A stretch of 8,530 nucleotides of DNA from Acidimicrobiaceae bacterium (GCA_003131665.1 PKWA01000091.1:754-9283), one strand, 5' to 3'. Counted from the first letter of the stretch, positions 1-6,120 are shown. The notes: generated by a model not told the origin, from the sequence alone. Numbers and translations: made by a program.

Positions 1-401
1 CGCACGCGCGTGGCGAAGGAACTCATCTGGTCCAGCACGGCGTGGACCTCGGCGACGACGTCGACGCCGTCGACGACCAGCGAGACGTCTTTTGGCATGC
101 GAAGCGCGACGTGCAGCACTGCTCGATCTTCCGAAACGTTCAGGTGTTCTCCGGCGAACATGGCGTCACGACGCTCTTCGACTCGCGACTCCATGGCCAG
201 CTGGGCTAGGAGGGACATGGTGTCGTCGTCGATGAGGTTTTTTGAGTAGTCGAGGTAGAGTCCCGCGGCTTGGCCCGTGAAGCGAAGGGCCCGGCCCGGA
301 TCGCCGTTGAAGAGATCGCGCAGGTGCCACGACGTCGTGTCACGGTGGTGAGCGGCGAGAGCGACCCAGGCTGGACGTTGGGTTAGAGGTTGCGTCGTCA
401 T
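1..401 (-). CDS. pgi: Glucose-6-phosphate isomerase, N-terminal part (cut by window edge)
   Basis: Interconverts glucose 6-phosphate and fructose 6-phosphate in the cytoplasm (glycolysis/gluconeogenesis). I translated the minus strand from ATG at 401; 133 codons are visible before the frame runs off the window. The product matches the start of bacterial Pgi: an LTQRPAW opening, then DYSKN, a MFAGEHLNVSEDRAVLHVALR-type block, and VDGVDVVAEVHAVLDQM, which correspond to E. coli DYSKN, MFSGEKIN..ENRAVLHVALR and VDGKDVMPEVNAVLEKM. The sugar-phosphate sites and catalytic Glu/His/Lys lie further on, outside the window. No strong ribosome-binding site precedes the ATG. In-frame GTG (408-410) and TTG (411-413) codons lie just upstream, so the start could be a few residues earlier. 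The CADD-like gene lies 115 bases upstream in the same direction. The family call is secure; whether the full gene is intact cannot be seen. Confidence 0.95.
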   Translation of the reverse strand, partial: MTTQPLTQRPAWVALAAHHRDTTSWHLRDLFNGDPGRALRFTGQAAGLYLDYSKNLIDDDTMSLLAQLAMESRVEERRDAMFAGEHLNVSEDRAVLHVALRMPKDVSLVVDGVDVVAEVHAVLDQMSSFATRV

Positions 402-423
402 AGGTGTCACCAACTCACTCTGT

Positions 424-429
424 AACTTA
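424..429 (-). promoter_or_regulatory. Candidate -10 box for pgi (TAAGTT)
   Basis: Read on the minus strand, TAAGTT fits TANNNT and ends 23 bases before the pgi ATG, giving a predicted leader of about 16 bases. No convincing -35 is seen; the hexamer 17 bases further upstream is TTCGCC. This is weaker than the leaderless candidates elsewhere in the window because the spacing is not constrained by the start codon. Confidence 0.35.
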
Positions 430-516
430 GCGTCGTTGAGTTATCCGGCGAACAGGTCCGCACTCGCTCGGCTCGAGGGGGTGTCTTCGTTTATTGAGTT
501 CCACCGGTGGGTGGTG

Positions 517-1152
517 TTAAGCGGACTGCATCTCGCGTTCGTCGAGAAAGGCCCACCACGCTTCGCCCACCAAACGCGTGGACAACGCAACTTCGTCGAG
601 ATCAGGATCCAATGATGACAGTGCGTCGAAGGTCCACTTCGCGTGGTCGCCCTCGATCGATCCGTGCTCCTGCCAGAACGTCAGGGCTTCATCGCTCGCG
701 CCGTAATGCTTGTTCAAGCCGGCGGCTTTGGAGTCGGCGATCGCGGCACCTTGGCTTTCGTAGGCAAACAGTCCAGCGAGCCCCGAGGCCGAACCGCGTA
801 GAAGTGCCTGGGCATAGGAGTCCACGAGATTCGCCATTGCGGGCGATATCGAAACAGTTGACGCGTCATAAAATCGGGCAAATTCCTCAAAGAGCTCTAC
901 GTGAGATGGCGGCGTTACCTCGTCCGACAGATTCGCATCAACCAAATCTCTCGCTTGACCCGGGCTCAGTTCCTCGCTCAGCTGTTGAAGAAACGTCGGA
1001 AGCATCGTCTCAAAGAATCGATACTGTTCGGCGTAGTGGGTCAACTCGTCTCGTTTCAATTCTCCGGCTTCCCACCGGCGATAGAACGGGTGATCGAGCA
1101 GTTGAATGTCTTGTAAAGCGCTGTCAATACGTTGTTGAAGGTCTGGAATCAT
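517..1152 (-). CDS. CADD-like haem-oxygenase-fold diiron protein, possible p-aminobenzoate synthase
   Basis: A 211-residue protein of the TenA/PqqC/CADD haem-oxygenase-like superfamily. It resembles Chlamydia CADD, a non-haem metal oxygenase that makes p-aminobenzoate for folate by consuming its own Tyr27, with Lys152 as amino donor. Seen here: LDHPFYRRW (Tyr24, matching CADD LEHTFYVKW with Tyr27); NLSDE...SH (Glu78, His84; matching ligands Glu81 and His88 with one residue deleted); AYESQ...K (Tyr131, Glu132, Lys142; matching Tyr141, Glu142, Lys152 at identical spacing); and H-x3-E-x2-H (His163, Glu167, His170; matching His174, Asp178, His181). The Asp-to-Glu change at 167 is unusual. CADD's Cys-rich tail is absent. 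There is no signal peptide or membrane segment. The start has TACATT seven bases upstream, suggesting a leaderless mRNA. Family membership is strong. The p-aminobenzoate role is inferred; other members oxidise different substrates. Confidence 0.85.
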   Translation of the reverse strand: MIPDLQQRIDSALQDIQLLDHPFYRRWEAGELKRDELTHYAEQYRFFETMLPTFLQQLSEELSPGQARDLVDANLSDEVTPPSHVELFEEFARFYDASTVSISPAMANLVDSYAQALLRGSASGLAGLFAYESQGAAIADSKAAGLNKHYGASDEALTFWQEHGSIEGDHAKWTFDALSSLDPDLDEVALSTRLVGEAWWAFLDEREMQSA

Positions 1153-1158
1153 ATTGCG

Positions 1159-1164
1159 AATGTA
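1159..1164 (-). promoter_or_regulatory. Leaderless -10 box for the CADD-like gene (TACATT)
   Basis: On the minus strand TACATT is followed by six bases and then the ATG at 1152, so transcription would begin at or next to the start codon. No Shine-Dalgarno sequence lies just upstream of the ATG, which agrees with a leaderless message. Confidence 0.6.
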
Positions 1165-1256
1165 CCACCCAGTCTTTCCGGAATCCGGGTTCGTCGACGA
1201 CGCGAGATAGTGGACGCACCGAAGCGTTCTATGGGCGAGTTCGGGCCAGCCTCATA

Positions 1257-1270
1257 CTTTCGGGCGAAAG
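1257..1270. promoter_or_regulatory. 14-bp palindrome upstream of the TPR gene, candidate operator
   Basis: CTTTCG-GG-CGAAAG: perfect 6-bp arms around a 2-bp centre, ending two bases before the TAGACT -10 box (1272-1277) of the TPR gene. The position between -35 and -10 is typical of a repressor site. It sits in the divergent region shared with the CADD-like gene but about 100 bases from that gene's -10. No regulator is identified, and a single copy of this size could arise by chance. Confidence 0.3.
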
Positions 1271-1271
1271 A

Positions 1272-1277
1272 TAGACT
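1272..1277 (+). promoter_or_regulatory. Leaderless -10 box for the TPR gene (TAGACT)
   Basis: TAGACT ends six bases before the GTG at 1283 and there is no Shine-Dalgarno sequence before it. It supports GTG 1283 as the start. No TTGACA-like -35 is seen at 16-18 bases upstream. Confidence 0.55.
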
Positions 1278-1282
1278 GAAAC

Positions 1283-2602
1283 GTGCCCGCATCGAAACCT
1301 CCTTCTCGCCGAACGCCCCGAGGGGGAGAGCCGCCCGTTGGTTCACGACCCTCGTCGGCGTCGAGGCCGTCAATTCGAGACCCAAAAGGCCGGCCTGGTC
1401 AGGCTAAATCGAAGCATTCGGGCGAGAGACCCGAGCGACGTGAACCTTCCCGGCGTGACGACAACCGTGGCGCGAAGCCGCGCGGTCCTTCTGCGCGCGA
1501 CGCGCGACCTCAACGAGGTTCACGAGACGCCGAGTCGGGGCCCCCGAAAGAGACCCGCCCCTACCGCAAGTCCAACGGTGACTCCACCTCGCGCCGTCCG
1601 AGCACGGGGCGAAAATCGTCCTCTCGAACGGAGCGACCGACGAGGTTTGGCTCCTCTCGTGCGCCCACGCCCCTGACGCCCGAGCAGCGCAAACGACAAG
1701 AGGCCGGTGAGCGAGCCAAGCAACAGGGCTGGGGCAGTGTCGCTCGCAAAGGTGCCAACAACATCACCAGCACGGGCGCAGAGCTCGGAGACGCGAAGAG
1801 TCGTAAACGCACACCTGATCCAATGAGTCAGTGGGAGTCTGTCGAGCGGCCCGAGATACGAAGTGCCGCCGCGGGTAAGACCAAAGTGCGTGTCAAATAC
1901 GCCTTGCCCGGTGAAGTCGCCGCCGACGTGCGAAGGGCCTTCATTGGTACGACGTACATGCGAGAGAAAATGGTGAACACCCTCACCAGAGCGGCCGAGG
2001 CGTACGACCGCAAACGTTACGAAGAGGCGTTGCGACTGGGGCGAATCGTGGCGGACGCCACGCCCGGCGTCGCTGCCGTGCGCGAACTCACCGGACTCGG
2101 CGCGTATCGAGCCGAGCGCTGGGCAATGGCCAAGATTCACCTTCGTGCGTACTTCGCCATCACCGGTGACCCAGAACATCTCCCTCTGGTGATGGACGCC
2201 GACCGGGCCAACCACCGCTATCGTGCCGTCGAGAAGGCTTACGGCGAACTCCAAGAGAGTGAACCGACGGCCGAGGTGCTGGCCGAGGGCCGGATCGTCA
2301 TGGCCGCGACCTGGGCCGATCAACGGCGCTACGACGAGGCCATCGAGCTCTTGACGCGAGCGGGCGCGACCAAGAACCTGCGCAACCCCTCGTACCGTCA
2401 CGTGCGCCTGTGGTACGCCTTGGCGGACGTCTACGACCGGGCCGGCGACACGACGTCGGCGCGAGAACTCTTCTCACGCGTGGTCATCGCCGAACCGGAC
2501 GCCTACGACGCGAGTGATCGTTTAAAGGATCTCGGCGCGACGCTGCCGCGAAAGAATCGAAAGCGTCGCGTGACGCCGACGTCGAAGAAAAAGCTCGACT
2601 AG
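1283..2602 (+). CDS. TPR protein with long basic disordered N-terminal region (Rv1691-like)
   Basis: A 439-residue protein starting at GTG. Residues 1 to about 165 are low-complexity and rich in Arg, Lys, Ser, Pro and Gly, so probably disordered and strongly basic. A conserved-looking segment follows (KVRVKYALPGEVAADVRRAF, from about 200). Residues 226-425 are helical repeats of TPR type, for example AYDRKRYEEALRLGRIV, GAYRAERWAMAKIHLRAYF and DVYDRAGDTTSARELFSRVV. A short basic tail (RKNRKRRVTPTSKKK) ends the protein. The order of basic head, LPxEVAxxVRR segment, VRELTGLGAYRAERW-like repeat and DADR motif recalls the actinobacterial family of M. tuberculosis Rv1691, whose exact role I do not know. 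The basic ends suggest contact with nucleic acid or ribosomes, which is inference. There is no signal peptide. Its last four bases overlap the convergent hydrolase gene. Confidence 0.85.
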   Translation: MPASKPPSRRTPRGGEPPVGSRPSSASRPSIRDPKGRPGQAKSKHSGERPERREPSRRDDNRGAKPRGPSARDARPQRGSRDAESGPPKETRPYRKSNGDSTSRRPSTGRKSSSRTERPTRFGSSRAPTPLTPEQRKRQEAGERAKQQGWGSVARKGANNITSTGAELGDAKSRKRTPDPMSQWESVERPEIRSAAAGKTKVRVKYALPGEVAADVRRAFIGTTYMREKMVNTLTRAAEAYDRKRYEEALRLGRIVADATPGVAAVRELTGLGAYRAERWAMAKIHLRAYFAITGDPEHLPLVMDADRANHRYRAVEKAYGELQESEPTAEVLAEGRIVMAATWADQRRYDEAIELLTRAGATKNLRNPSYRHVRLWYALADVYDRAGDTTSARELFSRVVIAEPDAYDASDRLKDLGATLPRKNRKRRVTPTSKKKLD

Positions 2603-3726
2603 CTCAAGGCCGCCATCGCCGCCGCGAAAGCGATGGCCGGTCCGCGGGTGTCACCCACCAGGCCGAACTGCATCTTGTTCATCATGTACGCGACGGTTAA
2701 GTCGACGTCTTGATCCATGATGATGATTGAGCCACCGTAGCCACCCCAATAACATTCACGCGGTCCGAGCGGGACGTCACTGCTCGCCAGTCCGTAGCCG
2801 AGGCCAAAGTTCACGTTGAAGTCGAGCACTTGGTCCATACCGCTCGTTTGAACCTGGAAGACCTTGTCGCCGGTCTTCTCGCTGAAGAACCGATGACCCT
2901 CGGCGTGACCGTTGTTGGTGATGATCTGTTGAATTGAGGCGACGGACCTCGCGTTGCCGTGACCGTTGGCGGCCGGGATCTCGGCCGCTCGCCACCAACG
3001 ATGGTGCGGGGCGCTCGCCGACACTGGGGGCGACGTCAATGTGCGATAGCCAATGGAGTTCGAGTCAGACGGTAAGAGTTCGGACGTGGTCGGGGGAATG
3101 ACGAGACTGACCCGGGGCTCTTCGGATTCGGGCAGACCGATGAAAAAATCGGCTCCGAGCACGTCCGCGACTTCGCCCTTGAAGAACTGTCCAATAGTGG
3201 TGCCGGTAACGCGGCGCACGACCTCGCCGATCAGGTAGCCCTGGGTCACCGCGTGATAGCCCGAGACAGAGCGGTCGTCCCACCAGGGTGTTTGGTTGGC
3301 CAAATCCTGGACGCAGCGATCCCAATCCGCCAGGTCTTCGGCTTTGATCGCCTCACTGAATCCCGAGAGCCCCGCGCAGTGATTCATCAGATGTCGCACT
3401 TCAATGTCGCCCTTGCCGTTGGCCGCGAACTCGGGCCAATACGTCGAGACTTTCTCGTCGAAATCAAGGTCGCCACGGTCGTAGAGCATGAGAGCGACCA
3501 GAAAGGTCATGGTTTTGGTAGTGGACCACACGTTGACGATGGTGTCGCGCTCCCATGGTGTGTGCATCGCTTCGTCCTTAAAGCCGCCCCACAAGTCACA
3601 GACCAACTCACCACGGTGTATGACCGCGATGGAGGCGCCCACGTCGCCGCCGTTGGCGAAGCTCGTCTCCAAATGATCACGCAGCGCGTCAAATCTGGCG
3701 GTCGTGGTTCCTTGTACGAGTGTCAT
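2599..3726 (-). CDS. Serine hydrolase, family VIII esterase / class C beta-lactamase-like
   Basis: A 375-residue member of the beta-lactamase superfamily (penicillin-binding-protein fold), most like EstB-type family VIII esterases. Seen here: the nucleophile motif S-T-T-K (Ser68, Lys71) in VWSTTKTM; a second motif Tyr157 in GYHAVTQGYLIGEVVRR, where YHA stands in place of the YxN of true beta-lactamases; HLMNHCAGL (112-120), typical of the family; and Trp327-Gly-Gly in YWGGYGGS, at the place of the KTG motif. Several family VIII esterases carry WGG there. No signal peptide or lipobox is seen, so the enzyme is probably cytoplasmic, which argues against a role in beta-lactam resistance. The substrate is unknown; an ester or small amide is likely. 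The DinB-fold gene ends 46 bases upstream in the same direction, so the two may be co-transcribed. GGGAAG lies close before the ATG as a weak ribosome-binding site. Confidence 0.88.
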   Translation of the reverse strand: MTLVQGTTTARFDALRDHLETSFANGGDVGASIAVIHRGELVCDLWGGFKDEAMHTPWERDTIVNVWSTTKTMTFLVALMLYDRGDLDFDEKVSTYWPEFAANGKGDIEVRHLMNHCAGLSGFSEAIKAEDLADWDRCVQDLANQTPWWDDRSVSGYHAVTQGYLIGEVVRRVTGTTIGQFFKGEVADVLGADFFIGLPESEEPRVSLVIPPTTSELLPSDSNSIGYRTLTSPPVSASAPHHRWWRAAEIPAANGHGNARSVASIQQIITNNGHAEGHRFFSEKTGDKVFQVQTSGMDQVLDFNVNFGLGYGLASSDVPLGPRECYWGGYGGSIIIMDQDVDLTVAYMMNKMQFGLVGDTRGPAIAFAAAMAALS

Positions 3727-3753
3727 GTCTTCCCATCAAAACGTTGTAGGGAG

Positions 3754-3759
3754 ACTCTA
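3754..3759 (-). promoter_or_regulatory. Possible -10 box for the hydrolase gene (TAGAGT)
   Basis: On the minus strand TAGAGT fits TANNNT in the 46-base gap between the DinB-fold gene and the hydrolase gene and ends 28 bases before the ATG, giving a leader of about 20 bases. It may allow separate expression of the hydrolase, but a shared transcript from the DinB promoter is equally possible. Confidence 0.25.
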
Positions 3760-3772
3760 CAGCGCATCGAAA

Positions 3773-4339
3773 TTACGAGGTCATGCCGTGCAGCCCGACG
3801 AGCGAACGGGCGTGTTCGATTTCACCCATGTGGCGCAGGGCGTGTTGGTAGATCCAGCACTCGAGGGCGTCGCTGCGCGTGATGCCATGGGCGCCGCCCA
3901 CCCGGGCCGAGAAGGTGTTGGCAATCGCGTCGCCGTAGGGCGGATGGATGAGCACGTCGCTGAACGCCGCGGGCTCGATGGAGGCGACGTAGCCCTCGGT
4001 GGCGTCAAACACGAGGCGCTGGAACTCCCGGAGGGCCCCGAAATCGCCGACGCGCTGGTGCATCATCTCTTCGACACTCTTGTGCTTGCCGTGGTCGGCG
4101 ACGCCGAGTTCAAGGCGCGCGGCCCACGAGTCGTCGAACTGGGGCGCCGGGCCGCCGAGAAAGACCAAGCTGCCGTCTTCAATGAGCACTTGGTGCACCA
4201 GCGAAAAGGCAATGGGGAGCGTCGTGGGCTGGACCACCGCGTTGATCTGTTCGAGTGTCATCGTCGAACACGCATCGTCGTAGAGCGAGTGCACGGCCGC
4301 GAGACGCCGCGTCAACGATGAGCGGTACTCGAGGTCCAT
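3773..4339 (-). CDS. DinB/YfiT-fold putative metal-dependent protein
   Basis: A 188-residue protein with the marks of the DinB four-helix-bundle superfamily. The usual metal-binding His triad can be placed at His49 (LVHQVLIEDG, end of helix 2) and at His166 and His170 (YQHALRHMGEIEHARSLVG, last helix), with the expected spacing of four between the last two. In Actinobacteria related proteins include mycothiol-dependent enzymes such as maleylpyruvate isomerase and thiol transferases, but many have no known function and I cannot assign a substrate. There is no membrane segment or signal peptide. The start at 4339 has TACAGT six bases upstream and no ribosome-binding site, so it is probably leaderless. 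That promoter lies inside a 21-bp dyad. The hydrolase gene follows 46 bases downstream and may belong to the same transcript. Confidence 0.75.
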   Translation of the reverse strand: MDLEYRSSLTRRLAAVHSLYDDACSTMTLEQINAVVQPTTLPIAFSLVHQVLIEDGSLVFLGGPAPQFDDSWAARLELGVADHGKHKSVEEMMHQRVGDFGALREFQRLVFDATEGYVASIEPAAFSDVLIHPPYGDAIANTFSARVGGAHGITRSDALECWIYQHALRHMGEIEHARSLVGLHGMTS

Positions 4340-4341
4340 GG

Positions 4342-4362
4342 CCCACTGTACCTACCAGTGGG
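4342..4362. promoter_or_regulatory. 21-bp dyad in the DinB-fold/fbaB divergent region, candidate operator
   Basis: CCCACTG - 7 bases - CAGTGGG: perfect 7-bp arms. The dyad covers the whole TACAGT -10 candidate of the DinB-fold gene, so a bound protein would block that promoter. It lies about 60 bases from the fbaB -10. The arm centres are about 14 bases apart, longer than one helical turn. The regulator is unknown. Confidence 0.4.
4345..4350 (-). promoter_or_regulatory. Leaderless -10 box for the DinB-fold gene (TACAGT)
   Basis: On the minus strand TACAGT ends six bases before the ATG at 4339. The same bases form part of the 21-bp dyad at 4342-4362. Confidence 0.5.
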
Positions 4363-4421
4363 TAGCCGCTCGAGGTGAGTGAGGCGCAGTGCAACGAGAA
4401 AGTAGACCGTGACAGACCTTG

Positions 4422-4427
4422 TAAGAT
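4422..4427 (+). promoter_or_regulatory. Leaderless -10 box for fbaB (TAAGAT)
   Basis: TAAGAT, close to the TATAAT consensus, ends seven bases before the ATG at 4434. It decides the start: the in-frame TTG at 4428 would overlap the region between the -10 box and the transcription start and would lie upstream of the RNA 5' end. No clear -35 is seen. Confidence 0.65.
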
Positions 4428-4433
4428 TTGCCC

Positions 4434-5483
4434 ATGGATATTGCCGCCCTCTTAGGTGACGACGCGACGTTATTGCTCGATCATCAGGCCACCGCGTTTC
4501 CCAAGGAACTTTTGACCCTCCCCGGCCCGAGTTTTCTCGATGACGTGTTCACCTGGAGTGACCGAAATGCAACCGTCTTGCGCAACCTCGGCACGCTCTA
4601 CAACCATGGCCGTCTGGGAGGCACCGGCTACCTGTCGATCCTCCCGGTGGACCAGGGAATTGAACACTCCGCGGCGGCCAGCTTTACCCCGAACCCCGAG
4701 TACTTCGACCCGGCACGACTCTGCGACCTGGCCCTGGCGGGCGAGTGCAACGCCATCGCCACGACCTTGGGCACTCTCGGCATCGTCTCGCGCCGCTACG
4801 TGCACCGGATTCCCTTCATTGTCAAGCTCAACCACAATGATCTCTTGCGTTATCCCAACAGTTTCGACCAGCAACTCTTCGCCTCGGTTCGCCAAGCCGC
4901 CGATCTCGGCGCCGTGGGCGTGGGTGCGACGATCTACTTCGGCTCCGAAGGTTCGATTCACCAGATTGAAGAGATCACGGCGGCCTTCGCCGAGGCCCAC
5001 CGGGCGGGACTCTTTACCGTGTTGTGGTGCTATTTGCGCAATGACGCCTTCGTCACTGGTGGAGTGGACTATCACCTCAGCGCCGACCTGACGGGCCAGG
5101 CCAATCACCTCGGGGTGACCATCGAAGCGGACATCATCAAACAGAAGCAGCCCGTCAACAATGGGGGCTACAACGCCGTCAAGTTCGGCAAGACCGATCC
5201 TCGCGTGTACTCGGAGTTGACGACCGACAATCCCATTGATTTGACGCGTTGGCAGGTCGTCAACTGCTACGCCGGTCGTATCGGGCTCATCAACTCAGGT
5301 GGCGAGGCCAAGGGCGACAACGATCTGGCGACGGCGGTGCGCACGGCGGTCATCAACAAGCGCGCCGGTGGTCAGGGCCTCATCCTCGGGCGTAAGGCCT
5401 TTCAACGTCCCCTCGATGAGGGTGCCGCTTTGATGCACGCCGTGCAAGACGTCTTTTTGGACCAGTCGATCACCGTCGCGTAG
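4434..5483 (+). CDS. fbaB: Fructose-bisphosphate aldolase, class I (DhnA/FbaB type)
   Basis: Cleaves fructose 1,6-bisphosphate to dihydroxyacetone phosphate and glyceraldehyde 3-phosphate, and the reverse, through a Schiff base, in the cytoplasm. At 349 residues it is nearly the same length as E. coli FbaB (350) and matches it throughout: [105 protein letters not shown] and [20 protein letters not shown]. The Schiff-base lysine is Lys236 in ADIIKQK. ATG 4434 is chosen over the in-frame TTG 4428 because it gives the FbaB-like N-terminus and fits the TAAGAT leaderless promoter. The next gene starts 15 bases after the stop but has its own -10 candidate. Many Actinobacteria rely on a class II aldolase; whether this organism has one too cannot be seen. 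Confidence 0.97.
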   Translation: MDIAALLGDDATLLLDHQATAFPKELLTLPGPSFLDDVFTWSDRNATVLRNLGTLYNHGRLGGTGYLSILPVDQGIEHSAAASFTPNPEYFDPARLCDLALAGECNAIATTLGTLGIVSRRYVHRIPFIVKLNHNDLLRYPNSFDQQLFASVRQAADLGAVGVGATIYFGSEGSIHQIEEITAAFAEAHRAGLFTVLWCYLRNDAFVTGGVDYHLSADLTGQANHLGVTIEADIIKQKQPVNNGGYNAVKFGKTDPRVYSELTTDNPIDLTRWQVVNCYAGRIGLINSGGEAKGDNDLATAVRTAVINKRAGGQGLILGRKAFQRPLDEGAALMHAVQDVFLDQSITVA

Positions 5484-5486
5484 TAA

Positions 5487-5492
5487 TACGCT
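5487..5492 (+). promoter_or_regulatory. Leaderless -10 box for the pgsA-like gene (TACGCT)
   Basis: TACGCT lies just after the fbaB stop codon and ends seven bases before GTG 5499. No Shine-Dalgarno sequence is present, which supports GTG 5499 as the start. Read-through from fbaB is still possible. Confidence 0.45.
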
Positions 5493-5498
5493 CACATC

Positions 5499-6110
5499 GT
5501 GGGTGAGAGCGATCAGGTCGACGCGGGGTGGCTGACGTGGGCGAATGGCGTCACGGTGCTTCGTCTCGCGTTTCTACCCGTCTTCTTCTGGCTGCTCTTT
5601 GGCACGAACCACCGAGCGGTGGCCGCGTGGTTGCTCGCGGTGCTCGGCGCGACCGACTGGATCGACGGCTACCTGGCTCGTCGGCTACATCAGGTCTCCA
5701 CCGTGGGCAAGATTCTCGATCCCACGGCCGATCGGTTGCTCGTGATTGGCGGACTGATCGCGGTCGCGGTTGCCGGGGGAGTCCCGTGGTGGTTCGCGGG
5801 CTTGACGTTGGTTCGAGAAGTGCTGGTGTCCGTGCTGACGCTGGTCCTCGCGGCCCTGGGCGCGGCGCGTATCAACGTGCTCTGGTGGGGCAAGGTCTCG
5901 ACGTTCGCCCTGATGACGGCCTTTCCGTTGTTCTTGTTGACGACCAATCCGCACCACGGCGCGTTGCGGCCCTGGCAACACGATGCCCGAACGTGCTGTT
6001 GGGTCATTGGCCTCATGGGCCTGAGCCTCTCGTGGCTCGTCCTCGTTGGCTACGTTAGACCGGCCCTTCACGCACTGCGCACCGGACGCCAGGCTCGATC
6101 AATCTTGTAA
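5499..6110 (+). CDS. pgsA: CDP-alcohol phosphatidyltransferase, PgsA-like
   Basis: An integral membrane enzyme of 203 residues that moves a phosphatidyl group from CDP-diacylglycerol to an alcohol. PgsA makes phosphatidylglycerol phosphate from glycerol 3-phosphate. The full family signature D-x2-DG-x2-AR-x8-G-x3-D-x3-D is present without change: Asp53, Asp56, Gly57, Ala60, Arg61, Gly70, Asp74 and Asp78. The Asp residues bind the metal and the CDP group; Asp78 is the expected catalytic base. About six hydrophobic segments are seen (near residues 18-34, 40-52, 82-97, 100-122, 127-148 and 165-190), as expected for the fold. An N-terminal NGVTVLRL stretch is typical of PgsA. The position before gcvH matches the actinobacterial cluster where M. 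tuberculosis has pgsA2, whose acceptor alcohol is not settled. The acceptor is therefore uncertain; the family is not. Confidence 0.9.
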   Translation: MGESDQVDAGWLTWANGVTVLRLAFLPVFFWLLFGTNHRAVAAWLLAVLGATDWIDGYLARRLHQVSTVGKILDPTADRLLVIGGLIAVAVAGGVPWWFAGLTLVREVLVSVLTLVLAALGAARINVLWWGKVSTFALMTAFPLFLLTTNPHHGALRPWQHDARTCCWVIGLMGLSLSWLVLVGYVRPALHALRTGRQARSIL

Positions 6111-6113
6111 GTT
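6108..6113 (+). promoter_or_regulatory. Leaderless -10 box for gcvH (TAAGTT), overlapping the pgsA stop
   Basis: TAAGTT ends eight bases before ATG 6121, and its first three bases are the TAA stop codon of the upstream gene. There is no ribosome-binding site between them. It argues for ATG 6121 over longer in-frame readings that begin inside pgsA. Confidence 0.5.
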
Positions 6114-6120
6114 GTCTCGC

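Noticed and set aside
47..81. Repeated GTCGAC/GACGTC-like units near the window start.
   Set aside because: They are the codons of a Val/Asp-rich stretch of Pgi (VVDGVDVV), not a separate repeat element.
501..514. Possible hairpin after the CADD-like gene stop (minus strand CCACC-CACC-GGTGG).
   Set aside because: The stem is only five base pairs and is not followed by a T-run on the minus strand, so I do not call it a terminator.
507..1274. Long plus-strand open frame opposite the CADD-like gene.
   Set aside because: The product is Arg/Ser-rich without domains; the minus strand encodes a protein with intact metal-ligand motifs.
1520..2401. Long minus-strand open frame (293 codons) opposite the TPR gene.
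   Set aside because: Its product is low-complexity and matches no family I know, while the plus-strand frame has clear TPR helices. It is a shadow caused by GC-rich codon use.
3746..3760. Short imperfect inverted repeat between the DinB-fold and hydrolase genes.
   Set aside because: About six pairs including a G-T pair and a three-base loop, with no T-run; it is too weak to call a terminator or operator.
3253..4321. Plus-strand open frames (3253-3882 and 3704-4321) opposite the hydrolase and DinB-fold genes.
   Set aside because: They have no family features, and the opposite strand has SxxK and His-triad motifs in uninterrupted frames.
4410..4415. GTGACA resembling a -35 TTGACA upstream of fbaB.
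   Set aside because: It is only six bases from the TAAGAT box, far short of the 16-18 base spacing needed.
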